In this document: piece by piece, positions 27,391 to 36,121 of the stretch
Position numbering within the stretch: the first letter of the stretch is position 1
How the letters are laid out: every line of letters starts with the position of its first letter
Assembly (NCBI GenBank): GCA_937969505.1
Contig: CALBWA010000013.1
Span: forward strand, 124,001 to 188,000
Length of the DNA: 64,000 nt
Reading direction: 5' to 3'
From: an uncultured Erythrobacter sp.
Lineage (GTDB): Bacteria; Pseudomonadota; Alphaproteobacteria; Sphingomonadales; Sphingomonadaceae
The notes under the pieces: generated by a model
Told to the model about the DNA's origin: nothing
The model's database searches: none
Seen by the model: the letters and a program-made list of their open reading frames with translations, nothing else
Translations under genes and position numbers: made by a program

Positions 27391-28089
27391 CTACAAACCG
27401 CGCCAGATTTTTGCTGACTCATCGTCATCAGCGCCAAACCGGCGCGCATCGCAGCGAATGGGTCTGAACCGCTTGGAATAGCAGATCCGCATTTCCTGCA
27501 GCCAGCCACCGCCCGTCAGGCGCACACCCACACTTTCCGGTCCGATCCCCCTGTTGGCATCGGCAAAGGCCTTGCGGATATCGCCTGCGGTCAAATCATC
27601 CTTGCGCGACAGACGATCATAATCGGGTATGCGATAAGAGTTCCACAGGATCCGCGTGACCTTGAAATAGGTCTCCGGCCTGCGTGTCATGCAGCTGCCA
27701 TGTTTCAGCCATTGCCGCGCGATCAGCCGAGCTGAGGGCATCATGCACATGTTGCGGCGCAATTCTGCCGGGCTGAGACGGTTCTCTACTTTGCAATATT
27801 GCGGCCAGCTGCGCCCCCCGTCGGGCCAGAAGCCGTGCACAATCAGCCCGAAATTGCCGTTGCGCCGGGAACATTGCGCTGCATGAGCGGACTGGCCTTC
27901 CTTCCCCCGGCAGAAGCCCGGAGACCAGCTGAGCGCCATAGTGTAGCCGGTAATCGGCATGGTGCGGCTTGGCGCGTCCTGCGTCACGCGGGGGACATTT
28001 TGAGCAGCGGGCAAGCGGCATTGATAGGCTTGCGCTGCAGCATTCGCCGGCACAACCATTGCCGCCAGCGCCATGAAGACGCGCCACAT
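27391..28089 (-). CDS. Exported ribonuclease T2
   Basis: 232 residues with a signal peptide (MWRVFMALAAMVVPANAAAQ). The two catalytic segments are 'FGLIVHGFWPDGG' (H85) and 'RQWLKHGSC' (K129, H130). Glutamine stands where fungal RNase T2 has the catalytic glutamate (EWxKHG), a substitution also seen in some bacterial members. Several cysteines suggest disulfides. The start at 28089 overlaps the nadC stop (TGATG), so it is the second gene of the nadC operon. Likely periplasmic RNA degradation. Confidence 0.88.
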   Translation of the reverse strand: MWRVFMALAAMVVPANAAAQAYQCRLPAAQNVPRVTQDAPSRTMPITGYTMALSWSPGFCRGKEGQSAHAAQCSRRNGNFGLIVHGFWPDGGRSWPQYCKVENRLSPAELRRNMCMMPSARLIARQWLKHGSCMTRRPETYFKVTRILWNSYRIPDYDRLSRKDDLTAGDIRKAFADANRGIGPESVGVRLTGGGWLQEMRICYSKRFRPIRCDARRFGADDDESAKIWRGL

Positions 28090-28949
28090 CACAATGGCGT
28101 AAAGTCCAGACCGATGTCGGCGGCTGGGGCGCTTTGCGTCAGTCGCCCGACAGAGACGTAATTTACCCCCGTCGCGGCCTTGGCCTTGATCGTGTCGAGG
28201 TTGATGCCGCCCGATGCTTCGGTCGGCACACGGCCAGCCACGATGGCAACCGCTTCGCGCAAGGTGTCGGGCTCCATATTGTCGAGCAAAAGCCGCGTTG
28301 CTCCAGCTTGCAGGGCGGGTTCGATCTGATCGATCCGGTCGACCTCGCAAATGATTTCCTTGACCCCGGCGTCAACTGCCCGGCGCACCGCTTCACCGAC
28401 ATTGCCGGCCACCAGAACGTGATTGTCCTTGATCATGGCCGCGTCCCACAGACCCATGCGGTGATTGCTGCCCCCGCCCATGGTGACGGCATATTTCTCC
28501 AGAAATCGCAGGCCGGGAATGGTTTTGCGGGTGTCAAGCAGGGTGCAATCGGGATTGTCCATCGTGTCGACATAGTGCCGCACCATGGTGGCAATGCCGG
28601 ACAGATGCTGCACCGTGTTAAGCGCGCAGCGTTCCGCCGTCAGCATGGCCCGGGCATTGCCCGATAGCCGCATCAGGTCTGTCCCGGCCGGGGCAGCGTC
28701 TCCATCCTGGACCAGCAAGTCTATCTCCATCTCGGGATCAAGTGCGCGGAAGAAAGCTTCTGCCACTTCCAGCCCTGCCACGCGGATCGGATCGCGGGTA
28801 TCCATCACGCCGGAAAACCTAGCATCGGCGGGAATAACGCTTTGCGAGGTCACATCTTTTCCGCCGCCGGGAAAGCCTATGCCCAAATCTTCCGCGAGTG
28901 TTTCGCGGACAAATGTATCAAGGTCAAAGCCGGGGAGAGTGAAAGCCAA
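28089..28949 (-). CDS. nadC: Nicotinate-nucleotide pyrophosphorylase (carboxylating)
   Basis: 286-residue quinolinate phosphoribosyltransferase of NAD synthesis. Motifs are 'FVRETLAEDLG', 'NTVQHLSGIAT', 'LLDTRKTIPGLRFLEKYAV', 'GGGSNHRMGLWDAAMIKDNH' and 'LLLDNMEPDT'. The track start (29003, TTG) would put the N-terminus inside a repeat. A TTG at 28949 has GGAG 6 nt before it and gives the family start (LAFTLPGFDLDTFVRE), so it is preferred. It is followed by the RNase T2 gene. Confidence 0.93.
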   Translation of the reverse strand: MAFTLPGFDLDTFVRETLAEDLGIGFPGGGKDVTSQSVIPADARFSGVMDTRDPIRVAGLEVAEAFFRALDPEMEIDLLVQDGDAAPAGTDLMRLSGNARAMLTAERCALNTVQHLSGIATMVRHYVDTMDNPDCTLLDTRKTIPGLRFLEKYAVTMGGGSNHRMGLWDAAMIKDNHVLVAGNVGEAVRRAVDAGVKEIICEVDRIDQIEPALQAGATRLLLDNMEPDTLREAVAIVAGRVPTEASGGINLDTIKAKAATGVNYVSVGRLTQSAPAADIGLDFTPL

Positions 28950-28957
28950 ATCTAACT

Positions 28958-29056
28958 CCGTTCGCCCTGATTGTGTCGAAGGGCTGTTCTTTTTCTTGGA
29001 CAAGTCACCGAAAGTGAAGTGCCAGGTTTCGACAGGTTCAGTCCTAACGAAGCCCT
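28958..29056. repeat. REP-like imperfect inverted repeat
   Basis: Two arms face each other: CCGTTCGCCCTGATTGTGTCGAA (28958-28980) and TTTCGACAGGTTCAGTCCTAACGAAG (about 29027-29052). The arms resemble the 'TTCGACAGGCTCAGGACGAACGG' type of dispersed repeat I associate with sphingomonads. It lies between nadC and the response regulator gene and may act as a transcript end. Confidence 0.55.
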
Positions 29057-29068
29057 ATGATGCGATTC

Positions 29069-29866
29069 TCAATGAACAAATCTCGCGACCACATCGCGAT
29101 AGGACCGGCTAACCTTCACTTCGGCCCCGCTGTCGAGAACAAGGAAACACTCGCCATTGGTGTGCGGTTTGACCTGCCGGACTTGGTTGAGGTTCACAAT
29201 AGTCGAGCGGTGGACGCGCTGGAATGTACGCGGATCAAGGCGTCGCTCTAGATCCTTCATCGTTTCGCGCAGGATCAGCGAATTGTCGCCCGTATAAATG
29301 CACATATAGTCACCGGCAGCTTCGATATGTTCTATCGAATCGACCTCGACCCGGAAAATCTGCCCGCGATCCTTGATGTTGATCAGCTTTTCGAAGCGAT
29401 CACCGCTTTCCAGATCGCCTTCGGTTAGCTGTTCGGCGCGGTCGGGCGCAACCTCTGACAATACGCCCATCAGCTTATCCGCCTCGTCAGCCGATTTCTT
29501 CTCGGCCAGTCGGATCCGCACCCGCTCGACCGTGTCGGCCAGCTTGTCATCATCAACCGGTTTCATCAGATAATTCACCGCATTGGCCTCGAAAGCGCGG
29601 ATCGCATGCTCTTCATAGGCGGTGACAAAAACAATCAGCGGGGGTTCGATTTCCATGATTCCCTTGACCACGCTGAACCCGTCGAACCCCGGCATCTGAA
29701 TGTCGAGGAAAACCAGATCGGGCTTTTCGGTCTTGATCTTGCGGATCGCCTCGCGCCCATTCGAGCACGTATCGATAATTTCGACATCTTCAAATTGCTG
29801 CAATCGCAATTGTAGACCCTGTATGGCCAGCTTTTCATCATCGACGAGAATGGTGCGAATAGTCAT
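29069..29866 (-). CDS. LytTR-family response regulator
   Basis: 265 residues: receiver domain (residues 3-120, phospho-acceptor D55 in LVFLDIQMPG, switch lysine in YLMKPVDD) and a C-terminal LytTR DNA-binding domain ('RVEVDSIEHIEAAGDYMCIYT...FQRVHRSTIVNLNQVRQVKP'). It pairs with the adjacent kinase, whose stop overlaps its start (ATGA). Target genes are unknown; LytTR regulators usually bind paired direct repeats. Confidence 0.94.
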   Translation of the reverse strand: MTIRTILVDDEKLAIQGLQLRLQQFEDVEIIDTCSNGREAIRKIKTEKPDLVFLDIQMPGFDGFSVVKGIMEIEPPLIVFVTAYEEHAIRAFEANAVNYLMKPVDDDKLADTVERVRIRLAEKKSADEADKLMGVLSEVAPDRAEQLTEGDLESGDRFEKLINIKDRGQIFRVEVDSIEHIEAAGDYMCIYTGDNSLILRETMKDLERRLDPRTFQRVHRSTIVNLNQVRQVKPHTNGECFLVLDSGAEVKVSRSYRDVVARFVH

Positions 29867-31128
29867 GCGTTTGATCCAATTGCAGTTCCGGGGGCAGTAC
29901 CGGGTTCAGGGGGTGTAACGGACATTGCGCCCGCTGGTTTCATCGCGGTGCCGCTTTGGTGGTCGGCGCGGGTGGCGGCATTCTCTGCCGCATCGAGGGA
30001 TTGCACGGCAGAAGGCGCATCCGGCTCAAAAGGAATTTCGATCAGGACGGAGAAACCTCCGGCCGGATTGCTGTGTGTTTCAAACCTGTGATCCTGGCCA
30101 TAGGCCTGAGCCAGACGGTTGCGAATATTGGCCAGACCCACTTGGGTGGACATTGTTCCGCCCGGTTTTCCCGTGTTGAAATCAGCCATATCGTCGGGGA
30201 TTGCTCGATCTGTACCCGGCCCTGTGTCCTCGACCGAAATTTTCAGCCGACCCCCAACGACCCGCGCGCTCAGCGTTATGCTGGCCCCTTCTTCTTGAGG
30301 CGAGACAGCATATTTGATCGAATTTTCGATCAGCGGTTGCAACAGCATGGATGGCAACCGTGCTTTCAGTGCCTCGTCCTCGATGGCAAAGTGGGTCCGC
30401 AACCGCTCCTCGAAGCGCATCCGTTCAATGTCGAGATAGAGGTAAAGCGTTTCCACCTCCTGCTTCAGCGTGACCTGACTGCCCGGATCGACCACCAGCG
30501 TATGGCGCAGAAAACCGCTAAGCCGGGTCAACATGGCATTGGCCGGCTCGGTCTGCTTTAGGAGCACCAGCGTGCTGATCGAATTCAGCGTGTTGAACAG
30601 GAAATGCGGATTGAGTTGGTATCGCAGCATCGCCAGTTGCGCGCTGGTGGCCTGCGCCTCCAGCCGCTCGAGCCGATCCGCCTGCTGCTCGACGGTCAGG
30701 AAGTAATTGATCGCGTAATACAGCGCGCTCCACCCTCCGAGCAGAGTGAGGGGCAGGTAACTGAGGCCGATAAAGCGTTGGGCGAAGGTCGTCTCGCTCG
30801 TGCCGGCATAATAAATCCCCTGGACCCAGGCATCAATCGAGCCATGCAGGATTACCGCGCCGACCAGGACCACGCCGGTCATCCCCCAGGTCACCAGCGG
30901 CTGCTTGCTGATCAGCTGGCGGTAAATGACCGACAGAACCAGGCTGATGGAAAAGCCGGTGATCGTCGTCACCAGAATGACTGCCAGCAGGTCGAGCGGC
31001 AGTCCATTGGCCAGCGTCGACATAGCACGCAGCAGGAATGCGCCACCCCAGCCCGCCAGTTGCAGGTTCCAGAACGCCCTGTTCTTATTGTCGAAGAACG
31101 GCGTGGGACGAATTCTCAAAACGGCCAT
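29863..31128 (-). CDS. LytS/YehU-type sensor histidine kinase
   Basis: 421 residues. About four membrane helices in residues 20-145 form the sensor part without a known ligand domain. The His_kinase domain has H175 in 'YQLNPHFLFNTLNSIS', followed by an ATPase domain with 'MLLQPLIENSIKYAV' (N box) and 'VEDTGPG' (G1). The last 60 residues are low-complexity. It is cotranscribed with the response regulator gene, overlapping by 4 nt. A 90-nt divergent promoter region separates it from the HD-domain gene. Confidence 0.93.
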   Translation of the reverse strand: MAVLRIRPTPFFDNKNRAFWNLQLAGWGGAFLLRAMSTLANGLPLDLLAVILVTTITGFSISLVLSVIYRQLISKQPLVTWGMTGVVLVGAVILHGSIDAWVQGIYYAGTSETTFAQRFIGLSYLPLTLLGGWSALYYAINYFLTVEQQADRLERLEAQATSAQLAMLRYQLNPHFLFNTLNSISTLVLLKQTEPANAMLTRLSGFLRHTLVVDPGSQVTLKQEVETLYLYLDIERMRFEERLRTHFAIEDEALKARLPSMLLQPLIENSIKYAVSPQEEGASITLSARVVGGRLKISVEDTGPGTDRAIPDDMADFNTGKPGGTMSTQVGLANIRNRLAQAYGQDHRFETHSNPAGGFSVLIEIPFEPDAPSAVQSLDAAENAATRADHQSGTAMKPAGAMSVTPPEPGTAPGTAIGSNA

Positions 31129-31218
31129 TGCTACCCTGCTTAGCCGATTTGCGCGGCTCGTGCAGTTTGTTTTGCCGCATGCCGTCTTGCGCGCTACACT
31201 GGTGAACTGAGGAGAGAC

Positions 31219-31833
31219 ATGATGGGATCACCCACCGGCACCAAACACGCCCCGCACGAACGGGCTCAATTTTCTGCAATGATCGACGGAACGGCCGAAG
31301 ACTGGGCCATCATCGGGACGGAATACCGCGGCTTTGCCAAAGGAGTGGCCGACCGGGTGCTCGATCATTTGCGGCTGCTGGACGGTGATTTTGGTGGCTT
31401 CCCGGTCGATCGGCTGGAGCATTCGTTGCAGACCGCGACTCGCGCGCACCGTGACGGGCGCGATGAACGTTATGTCGTCATGGCTCTGCTGCATGACATT
31501 GGCGATACGCTGGGCACCTACAACCATCCAGATGTGGCTGCTGCCATTCTGAAGCCGTTCATTTCGGAAGAAGAGCACTGGATCTGCGAAAAGCACGGCG
31601 CGTTTCAGGGCTATTTCTATTTCCACCATGTGGGAATGGATCGCAATGTGCGCGAGCAATATCGCGGACATCCTTCATTCGAGGCCTGCGCCCATTTTTG
31701 CGAGAAGTATGATCAGGCTGCGTTCGATCCGACCTATGACAGCGCCCCGCTGAGCTTTTTTGAACCCATGGTGCAGCGGGTCATGCAAAAGCCGATCAAT
31801 TCGATGTATGCCAAGGTCACTGCCGAAAGCTGA
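31219..31833 (+). CDS. HD-domain protein, PhnZ/MIOX-like
   Basis: 204 residues. Conserved metal-ligand pattern 'LEHSLQTATRAHRDGRDERYVVMALLHDIGD' (H, HD) followed by 'NHPDVAAAILKPFI' and 'HHVGMD' recalls the PhnZ/myo-inositol-oxygenase subgroup of HD proteins, which are di-iron oxygenases rather than phosphohydrolases. Substrate is unknown. The start has GAGGAGAG upstream. No phosphonate genes are nearby. It stands alone between a divergent kinase gene and a convergent peptidase gene. Confidence 0.8.
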   Translation: MMGSPTGTKHAPHERAQFSAMIDGTAEDWAIIGTEYRGFAKGVADRVLDHLRLLDGDFGGFPVDRLEHSLQTATRAHRDGRDERYVVMALLHDIGDTLGTYNHPDVAAAILKPFISEEEHWICEKHGAFQGYFYFHHVGMDRNVREQYRGHPSFEACAHFCEKYDQAAFDPTYDSAPLSFFEPMVQRVMQKPINSMYAKVTAES

Positions 31834-31836
31834 CGG

Positions 31837-32868
31837 TCAAGGCTCGACTTCGCGACGGAAATGAATGGACCAGTCTGCAGGCAGCCCCTGCTCTGCCAGG
31901 CTTTCGATCATTTCGATTTCTCCGGCAATGAACTCGACCCGCTCGTCCCAACCGTCATGTGTGCGTTTGCGGAATAGCCAGCCGCCGTGGCGCGGGCCCC
32001 ATTTTTCCATGAAGCGAATTGCAGCGGTCGGATCATAGCCAGCGTTTGCCAGCAGCCACGGGATCATCCGGTCTGCTTCGCGCTCGGTCAGCCTTATATT
32101 CTTCCGGCCACGCCCATTGGTATCGAGCCAGTTACGGTGGAACAGAACGTTGTGCGCCATTTCATGCGCGATTGCCGTGGCAAATTCCTCGTCAACATAG
32201 TCAAAACCTACGAACTTGCGGCCAATAATAACCCGCGATCCCTCGGCCACCGCACGGCTGTTATTTCCGCCCAGTTCAAACCGTGTGCGGCACAGCGGAA
32301 CCCCTTTAACCAATTTCGCATTACCACCTCCAAGCAGAAGCTTCACCTGGCCGTTGTCTTCCAGAGACTGGCGAATCATATCATGCGCCTGGGCCAACCG
32401 TTGCCAGTCAGAGCGATCTTTTGCCGGGAGATCGTCAAGCGCAATTCCGTCGATCTGCACAAGCGGATCAAGGTCATTGATGCGGGCAGCCTGAGCCGGG
32501 GAGCCATCGGCGATTGTATAGGTTGCGATTGAGGAGGGCAGGTCGAATGCAGCCTGAACCTTGGCCGGGTCGCGATAGCCGGCGACATCGACCAGCTGCA
32601 GTCCGATACCCTGTGTCGGCTTGGTGCAGAAGGGTGCGTTGGTGCTGCTTAGCCGCCAGCCAATGTTCTGAAGTCTCTGATCCAGCTGGCGGATCGATTC
32701 CAGCTTCCGGGCCAGCGCGCTATCGCTGCGGGCATCCGCAGGAGCGCCCGTTGCAATGAGGGACAGCGCGGCCAAGGCGGCACCAAGACCCCGACAGCAT
32801 TTCCATGCCAGTGCTTGCCTGGATTGCCGGGCCGCCGTTCCAGCGGTTGCCCGCTGACTTGCGTTCAC
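31837..32868 (-). CDS. Exported M48-type metallopeptidase with degenerate PDZ-like part
   Basis: 343 residues starting with a GTG that overlaps the DsbA-like gene stop (GTGA). A signal-like segment (ALAALSLIATGAPADA) precedes residues about 50-200, which have a PDZ-like pattern ('ADGSPAQAARINDLDPLVQIDGIALDDLPA'). The zinc site is HEMAH (H235, E236, H239) with a second ligand probably in 'READRM'. It is the last gene of a four-gene envelope cluster that also encodes a BepA-like protease. Role in envelope protein quality control is inferred. Confidence 0.83.
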   Translation of the reverse strand: MNASQRATAGTAARQSRQALAWKCCRGLGAALAALSLIATGAPADARSDSALARKLESIRQLDQRLQNIGWRLSSTNAPFCTKPTQGIGLQLVDVAGYRDPAKVQAAFDLPSSIATYTIADGSPAQAARINDLDPLVQIDGIALDDLPAKDRSDWQRLAQAHDMIRQSLEDNGQVKLLLGGGNAKLVKGVPLCRTRFELGGNNSRAVAEGSRVIIGRKFVGFDYVDEEFATAIAHEMAHNVLFHRNWLDTNGRGRKNIRLTEREADRMIPWLLANAGYDPTAAIRFMEKWGPRHGGWLFRKRTHDGWDERVEFIAGEIEMIESLAEQGLPADWSIHFRREVEP

Positions 32869-33566
32869 CCTTCGTCGTCCTCGATTGCCGCCTTCAGACC
32901 GGCGTAGCCGATGGCGCCTTCGAACGCCGTGCTTCCGGCTACCCAGCTGGGTGTTCCGCCAAAGCCCAATTGCTGGGCCAGCGCCTGTGTTCGGGCAATC
33001 TCCAGATCAACCTCGGGAGACAGGCCATCAATCTGGGCCTGGTCCATGTCCAGCCCCACCGCCTGGGCAGCAGCATTGACGTTTTCCGGTGTTGCCGGCG
33101 TGCGCTCGAACATGGCGCGATGGAATTCTGCGAATTTGCCCTGCTTTGCCGCGGCCAGGGCCATGCGCGATGCTATCTCGCTGCCGTTGAATATCGGAAA
33201 TTCGCGCACCACGACTTTCAATTCGGGGTCCTCGGCAATCAGCCGTTCGACATCGGCCACGCTTTGGCGACAATAGCCGCAATTGTAGTCGGAAAATTCG
33301 ACCAACACGCGGCTTCCCTCCGGATTGCCCAGCACCGCTCCGGGAAATGGCTGGGTGACCTCGTCGGCGACACCGGCAACGCGCAAGGTTGCCTCATTAC
33401 GTTGATATGCTTCGGCCATCTCGGGCAGGATTTGTGGATTGGAAAGAAGGTAATCCTTGGTTCTGGCATCGGCCAACCCGCTGAACGACCAAGCCGCTGC
33501 GCCCAGAAAGCCGAAGGTCAGCGCAATAAATGCGCCCAGAATATGGGTCTTGAATGTGCTCTGCAT
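32865..33566 (-). CDS. DsbA-family thiol oxidoreductase
   Basis: 233 residues with a membrane or signal anchor (GAFIALTFGFLGAAAW). A thioredoxin-like fold begins at about residue 85, with active site CGYC (C96, C99) in FSDYNCGYCRQSV and the cis-proline in 'GFGGTPSWV'. It resembles the DsbA/ScsC-like group (KpLE2-type, with an N-terminal helical part) rather than classical DsbA. The start at 33566 (MQSTFKTHIL) is preferred over the longer track start. It lies between two M48 protease genes, suggesting disulfide handling in the periplasm. Confidence 0.88.
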   Translation of the reverse strand: MQSTFKTHILGAFIALTFGFLGAAAWSFSGLADARTKDYLLSNPQILPEMAEAYQRNEATLRVAGVADEVTQPFPGAVLGNPEGSRVLVEFSDYNCGYCRQSVADVERLIAEDPELKVVVREFPIFNGSEIASRMALAAAKQGKFAEFHRAMFERTPATPENVNAAAQAVGLDMDQAQIDGLSPEVDLEIARTQALAQQLGFGGTPSWVAGSTAFEGAIGYAGLKAAIEDDEG

Positions 33567-33625
33567 GATGTCCCCGTTCAATCCCGAATGCCTTGGCCAG
33601 TGAATACCGGCGCTGGGCAATTGGC

Positions 33626-35014
33626 TCAATTGTTATCCCTGATTTGCTCCAGCGCGGCGCGAGCCTGAAGCGCGATATCCTGCGCCCTGATCCAGTCCGG
33701 CGTGCCTGGTTCCAACCCGGCTTCGGCAACCTGTGCGCTGCGGATCGCATCGGGATAGCGCCGTGTCATTACCTGCTGTTCGGCACTGGCCAGCCGCGCC
33801 CGTGGCTGATCACCCTTGGCGGCATAGACCACGCCCAGCTGATACCATGCGAAGGGATTCAGCCTATCGCGGGCCACCGCTGCTCGCAGGACCTGCTCAG
33901 CTTCGGCAAAATTGCTCTCATCCTCTGTTGCAATCAACGCATGGCCAAACATGGATGCGATCAGTGGCTGGTTCCGGCTTAGCAGGGTGGCCTGGCGCAA
34001 CGGAGCCAGGGCATCGGCGGGACGCCCCGATTCCAGCAAAATCTGACCTTTCAGCTCCAGAAAATAGGGATCGTCAGGATCAACCGCCAGCAAAGCGTCG
34101 GCCTCGACCAGCGCAGCGTCGACCAGGGCATTTTTGTGATAGGCGTAAGCGCGGGCATAGCGGGCAGGCACGCTGGTATCGCTTTGCGGATATTTGCGCA
34201 GTGTCTGTTCAGGCTTCGACTGATAACCGTAAAGCTTGGCCTTCACCCGGACAAAACGGGCCTGAAGGTCGGGGTCGACCGGCGTATCCCATGCCGGATC
34301 GATGATATAGCTTTCCCGAAGGGTCGCAATCCGGTCACCGGAAAGCGGGTGCGTCCGGGTAAATGCGGTGTCATCATCCTGGCTGTAGCCATATCGAAAT
34401 TCCTGATTGCGCAACTTCCCAAAGAAATCGAGCGAACCGCGACCGGAGATGCCTGCATCTGACAGATATTTTGCCCCGGCTGCGTCAGCCGAGGATTCCT
34501 GCGCGCGATTGAAGGCCAGAAACTTGCCCAGCGCTGCGCGTTGTCCGGCCTGGATCACGCCTATGGCAGCTTCCCCCGCCCCCGCCAGCGCTGCGCCAAC
34601 GCCCAGCAGCAAGGACAGGATCGAGATATTGCTGGCAGCGCTTGCGCCTTCGCTGAACCGGACGACATGGCCGCCGGTGATATGTCCCAGCTCGTGCGCG
34701 ATCACACCTTGCACTTCCAGCGCGCTGTCAGCTGCATCCAGCAGGCCGCTGTGCATGTACACCGCTTGTCCGCCAGCAACGAAGGCATTGATTGAGGGAT
34801 CGTTGATCAGAACCATGTCGACATTGCCGGGTTCCAGGTCGGCGGCCTCAACCAAAGGTGCCGCCATATCGGTCAGCAGGGCCTCGGTCTCGGCATCACG
34901 CAGAATGGATTGTGCGCTGGCCGTGTGCAGCGGCAGCGAAAAAGCAGCCAGCGCCATGGCGGCATAGGCAATGGCCTTATGGCCCAAGTGTCGCGCGCGT
35001 GAGTGCATTGGCAT
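33626..35014 (-). CDS. bepA: BepA-like periplasmic M48 metalloprotease with TPR repeats
   Basis: 462 residues. A signal peptide (cleavage near residue 34, TASA-QS) is followed by an M48 domain with HELGH (H107-H111) and the distal glutamate in 'NRAQESSADAAG'. From about residue 260 onwards the sequence is helical TPR-like repeats, as in E. coli BepA, which clears misassembled outer-membrane proteins such as LptD. It starts 3 nt after the hydrolase gene stop. The downstream DsbA-like gene is consistent with a disulfide-dependent outer-membrane assembly role. Confidence 0.9.
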   Translation of the reverse strand: MPMHSRARHLGHKAIAYAAMALAAFSLPLHTASAQSILRDAETEALLTDMAAPLVEAADLEPGNVDMVLINDPSINAFVAGGQAVYMHSGLLDAADSALEVQGVIAHELGHITGGHVVRFSEGASAASNISILSLLLGVGAALAGAGEAAIGVIQAGQRAALGKFLAFNRAQESSADAAGAKYLSDAGISGRGSLDFFGKLRNQEFRYGYSQDDDTAFTRTHPLSGDRIATLRESYIIDPAWDTPVDPDLQARFVRVKAKLYGYQSKPEQTLRKYPQSDTSVPARYARAYAYHKNALVDAALVEADALLAVDPDDPYFLELKGQILLESGRPADALAPLRQATLLSRNQPLIASMFGHALIATEDESNFAEAEQVLRAAVARDRLNPFAWYQLGVVYAAKGDQPRARLASAEQQVMTRRYPDAIRSAQVAEAGLEPGTPDWIRAQDIALQARAALEQIRDNN

Positions 35015-35017
35015 GTC

Positions 35018-35968
35018 CTAATGCGATTGCGGCTGAACAGGCAATGAAGAAGTGTCGTTCTGGTCCGGGTTGAGAGCAAAGCGAATTGCGGCATGATAGG
35101 GGGGTGGCGGCGCAGCCTGACCGGCTGTGTTTCGCCTGCGCCAGGGGCTGGCCAGCGCTTTGAGCGGATCGTAATGGTCCATATTCTGGTGGTAATGCGC
35201 TGTTACCGGGACACCAGCGCCCCTCAGCAACGCAGCCAGCTTGCGCGTATTGCGTGGATAGACCAGCGCGTCTTTCTCTCCATGGATCAAGAGCATGGGA
35301 GGAGATGCAGAGCTCACGAAATTAACCGGTTGGGTGCTGTCGGGGTCGGGATGCGAGTCAAATGAGTTAATTGTCGACTCACTGTCAAAGGGTAGGAAGT
35401 CATAGGGCCCGGCAAGGCCGATAACGCCCTTCACATCCGTGCTGCTCAAACCTTCACTCTCCAGCCATTGACTGTCGAGCGCGGTCATCACGACATTATA
35501 AGCTCCGGCAGAATGCCCGGCCAATATGATGTGATCGGGATCGCCTCCGAATTTTGAAATGTTGTCTTTGGTCCAGGCAACTGCGGCAGCTGTATCTTCC
35601 AGCATTGCCGGGAACACAACGTCGGGGTGCAGGCGGTAACCCGCCAAGACCACGACGAAACCTTCTTCGCCAAATGCGCGTGCGATAAAATCGTAGTCAT
35701 CCGGATCGCCATTGCGCCAGCTTCCGCCATACTGAAAAATCAGTACGGGCCGCAGCCTTACCGACGGTTTTTCTGGCTGGCCGATCAGCAATCTTTGCTG
35801 CGGAGAGGTGCCGTAAGATTCCAGGCTCAGCTCAGCCAGGCCGCCATTACCACCGGTCAGCCGGTCGACAGAGTTCAGAACGGCTGCGCCATTGCGGTAA
35901 ATTGCCAGCTGCAAAAGTGCAGCCGCCAGTATGGCAAGCAAGATGATTGTACCCAGGACCCACGCCAT
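35018..35968 (-). CDS. Membrane-anchored alpha/beta hydrolase (esterase/BD-FAE-like)
   Basis: 316 residues. An N-terminal membrane helix (VLGTIILLAILAAALLQLAIY) anchors a hydrolase domain facing the periplasm. The oxyanion motif is 'IFQYGGSWRNGD', the nucleophile is in 'AGHSAGAYN', and the acid and base are likely in 'GEKDALV' and 'MDHYDPL'. The TTG start in the track (36073) is possible, but the ATG at 35968 has GGAAGG upstream. The C-terminal 30 residues are low-complexity. First gene of the envelope cluster. Confidence 0.82.
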   Translation of the reverse strand: MAWVLGTIILLAILAAALLQLAIYRNGAAVLNSVDRLTGGNGGLAELSLESYGTSPQQRLLIGQPEKPSVRLRPVLIFQYGGSWRNGDPDDYDFIARAFGEEGFVVVLAGYRLHPDVVFPAMLEDTAAAVAWTKDNISKFGGDPDHIILAGHSAGAYNVVMTALDSQWLESEGLSSTDVKGVIGLAGPYDFLPFDSESTINSFDSHPDPDSTQPVNFVSSASPPMLLIHGEKDALVYPRNTRKLAALLRGAGVPVTAHYHQNMDHYDPLKALASPWRRRNTAGQAAPPPPYHAAIRFALNPDQNDTSSLPVQPQSH

Positions 35969-36121
35969 GGTGCGCCACCTTCCAGCCTTTTTCAAAATTC
36001 CATCTCGCTCCGGTTCAATAGCAGGGGTCAGTTCCGGTAAGAGATGCACACCTAACCTTGCGACCGCTTGCAAAGCAACCGGAGGCGAATAGGAAATTTG
36101 ATAGAGCGCGTACAGCGGGAA

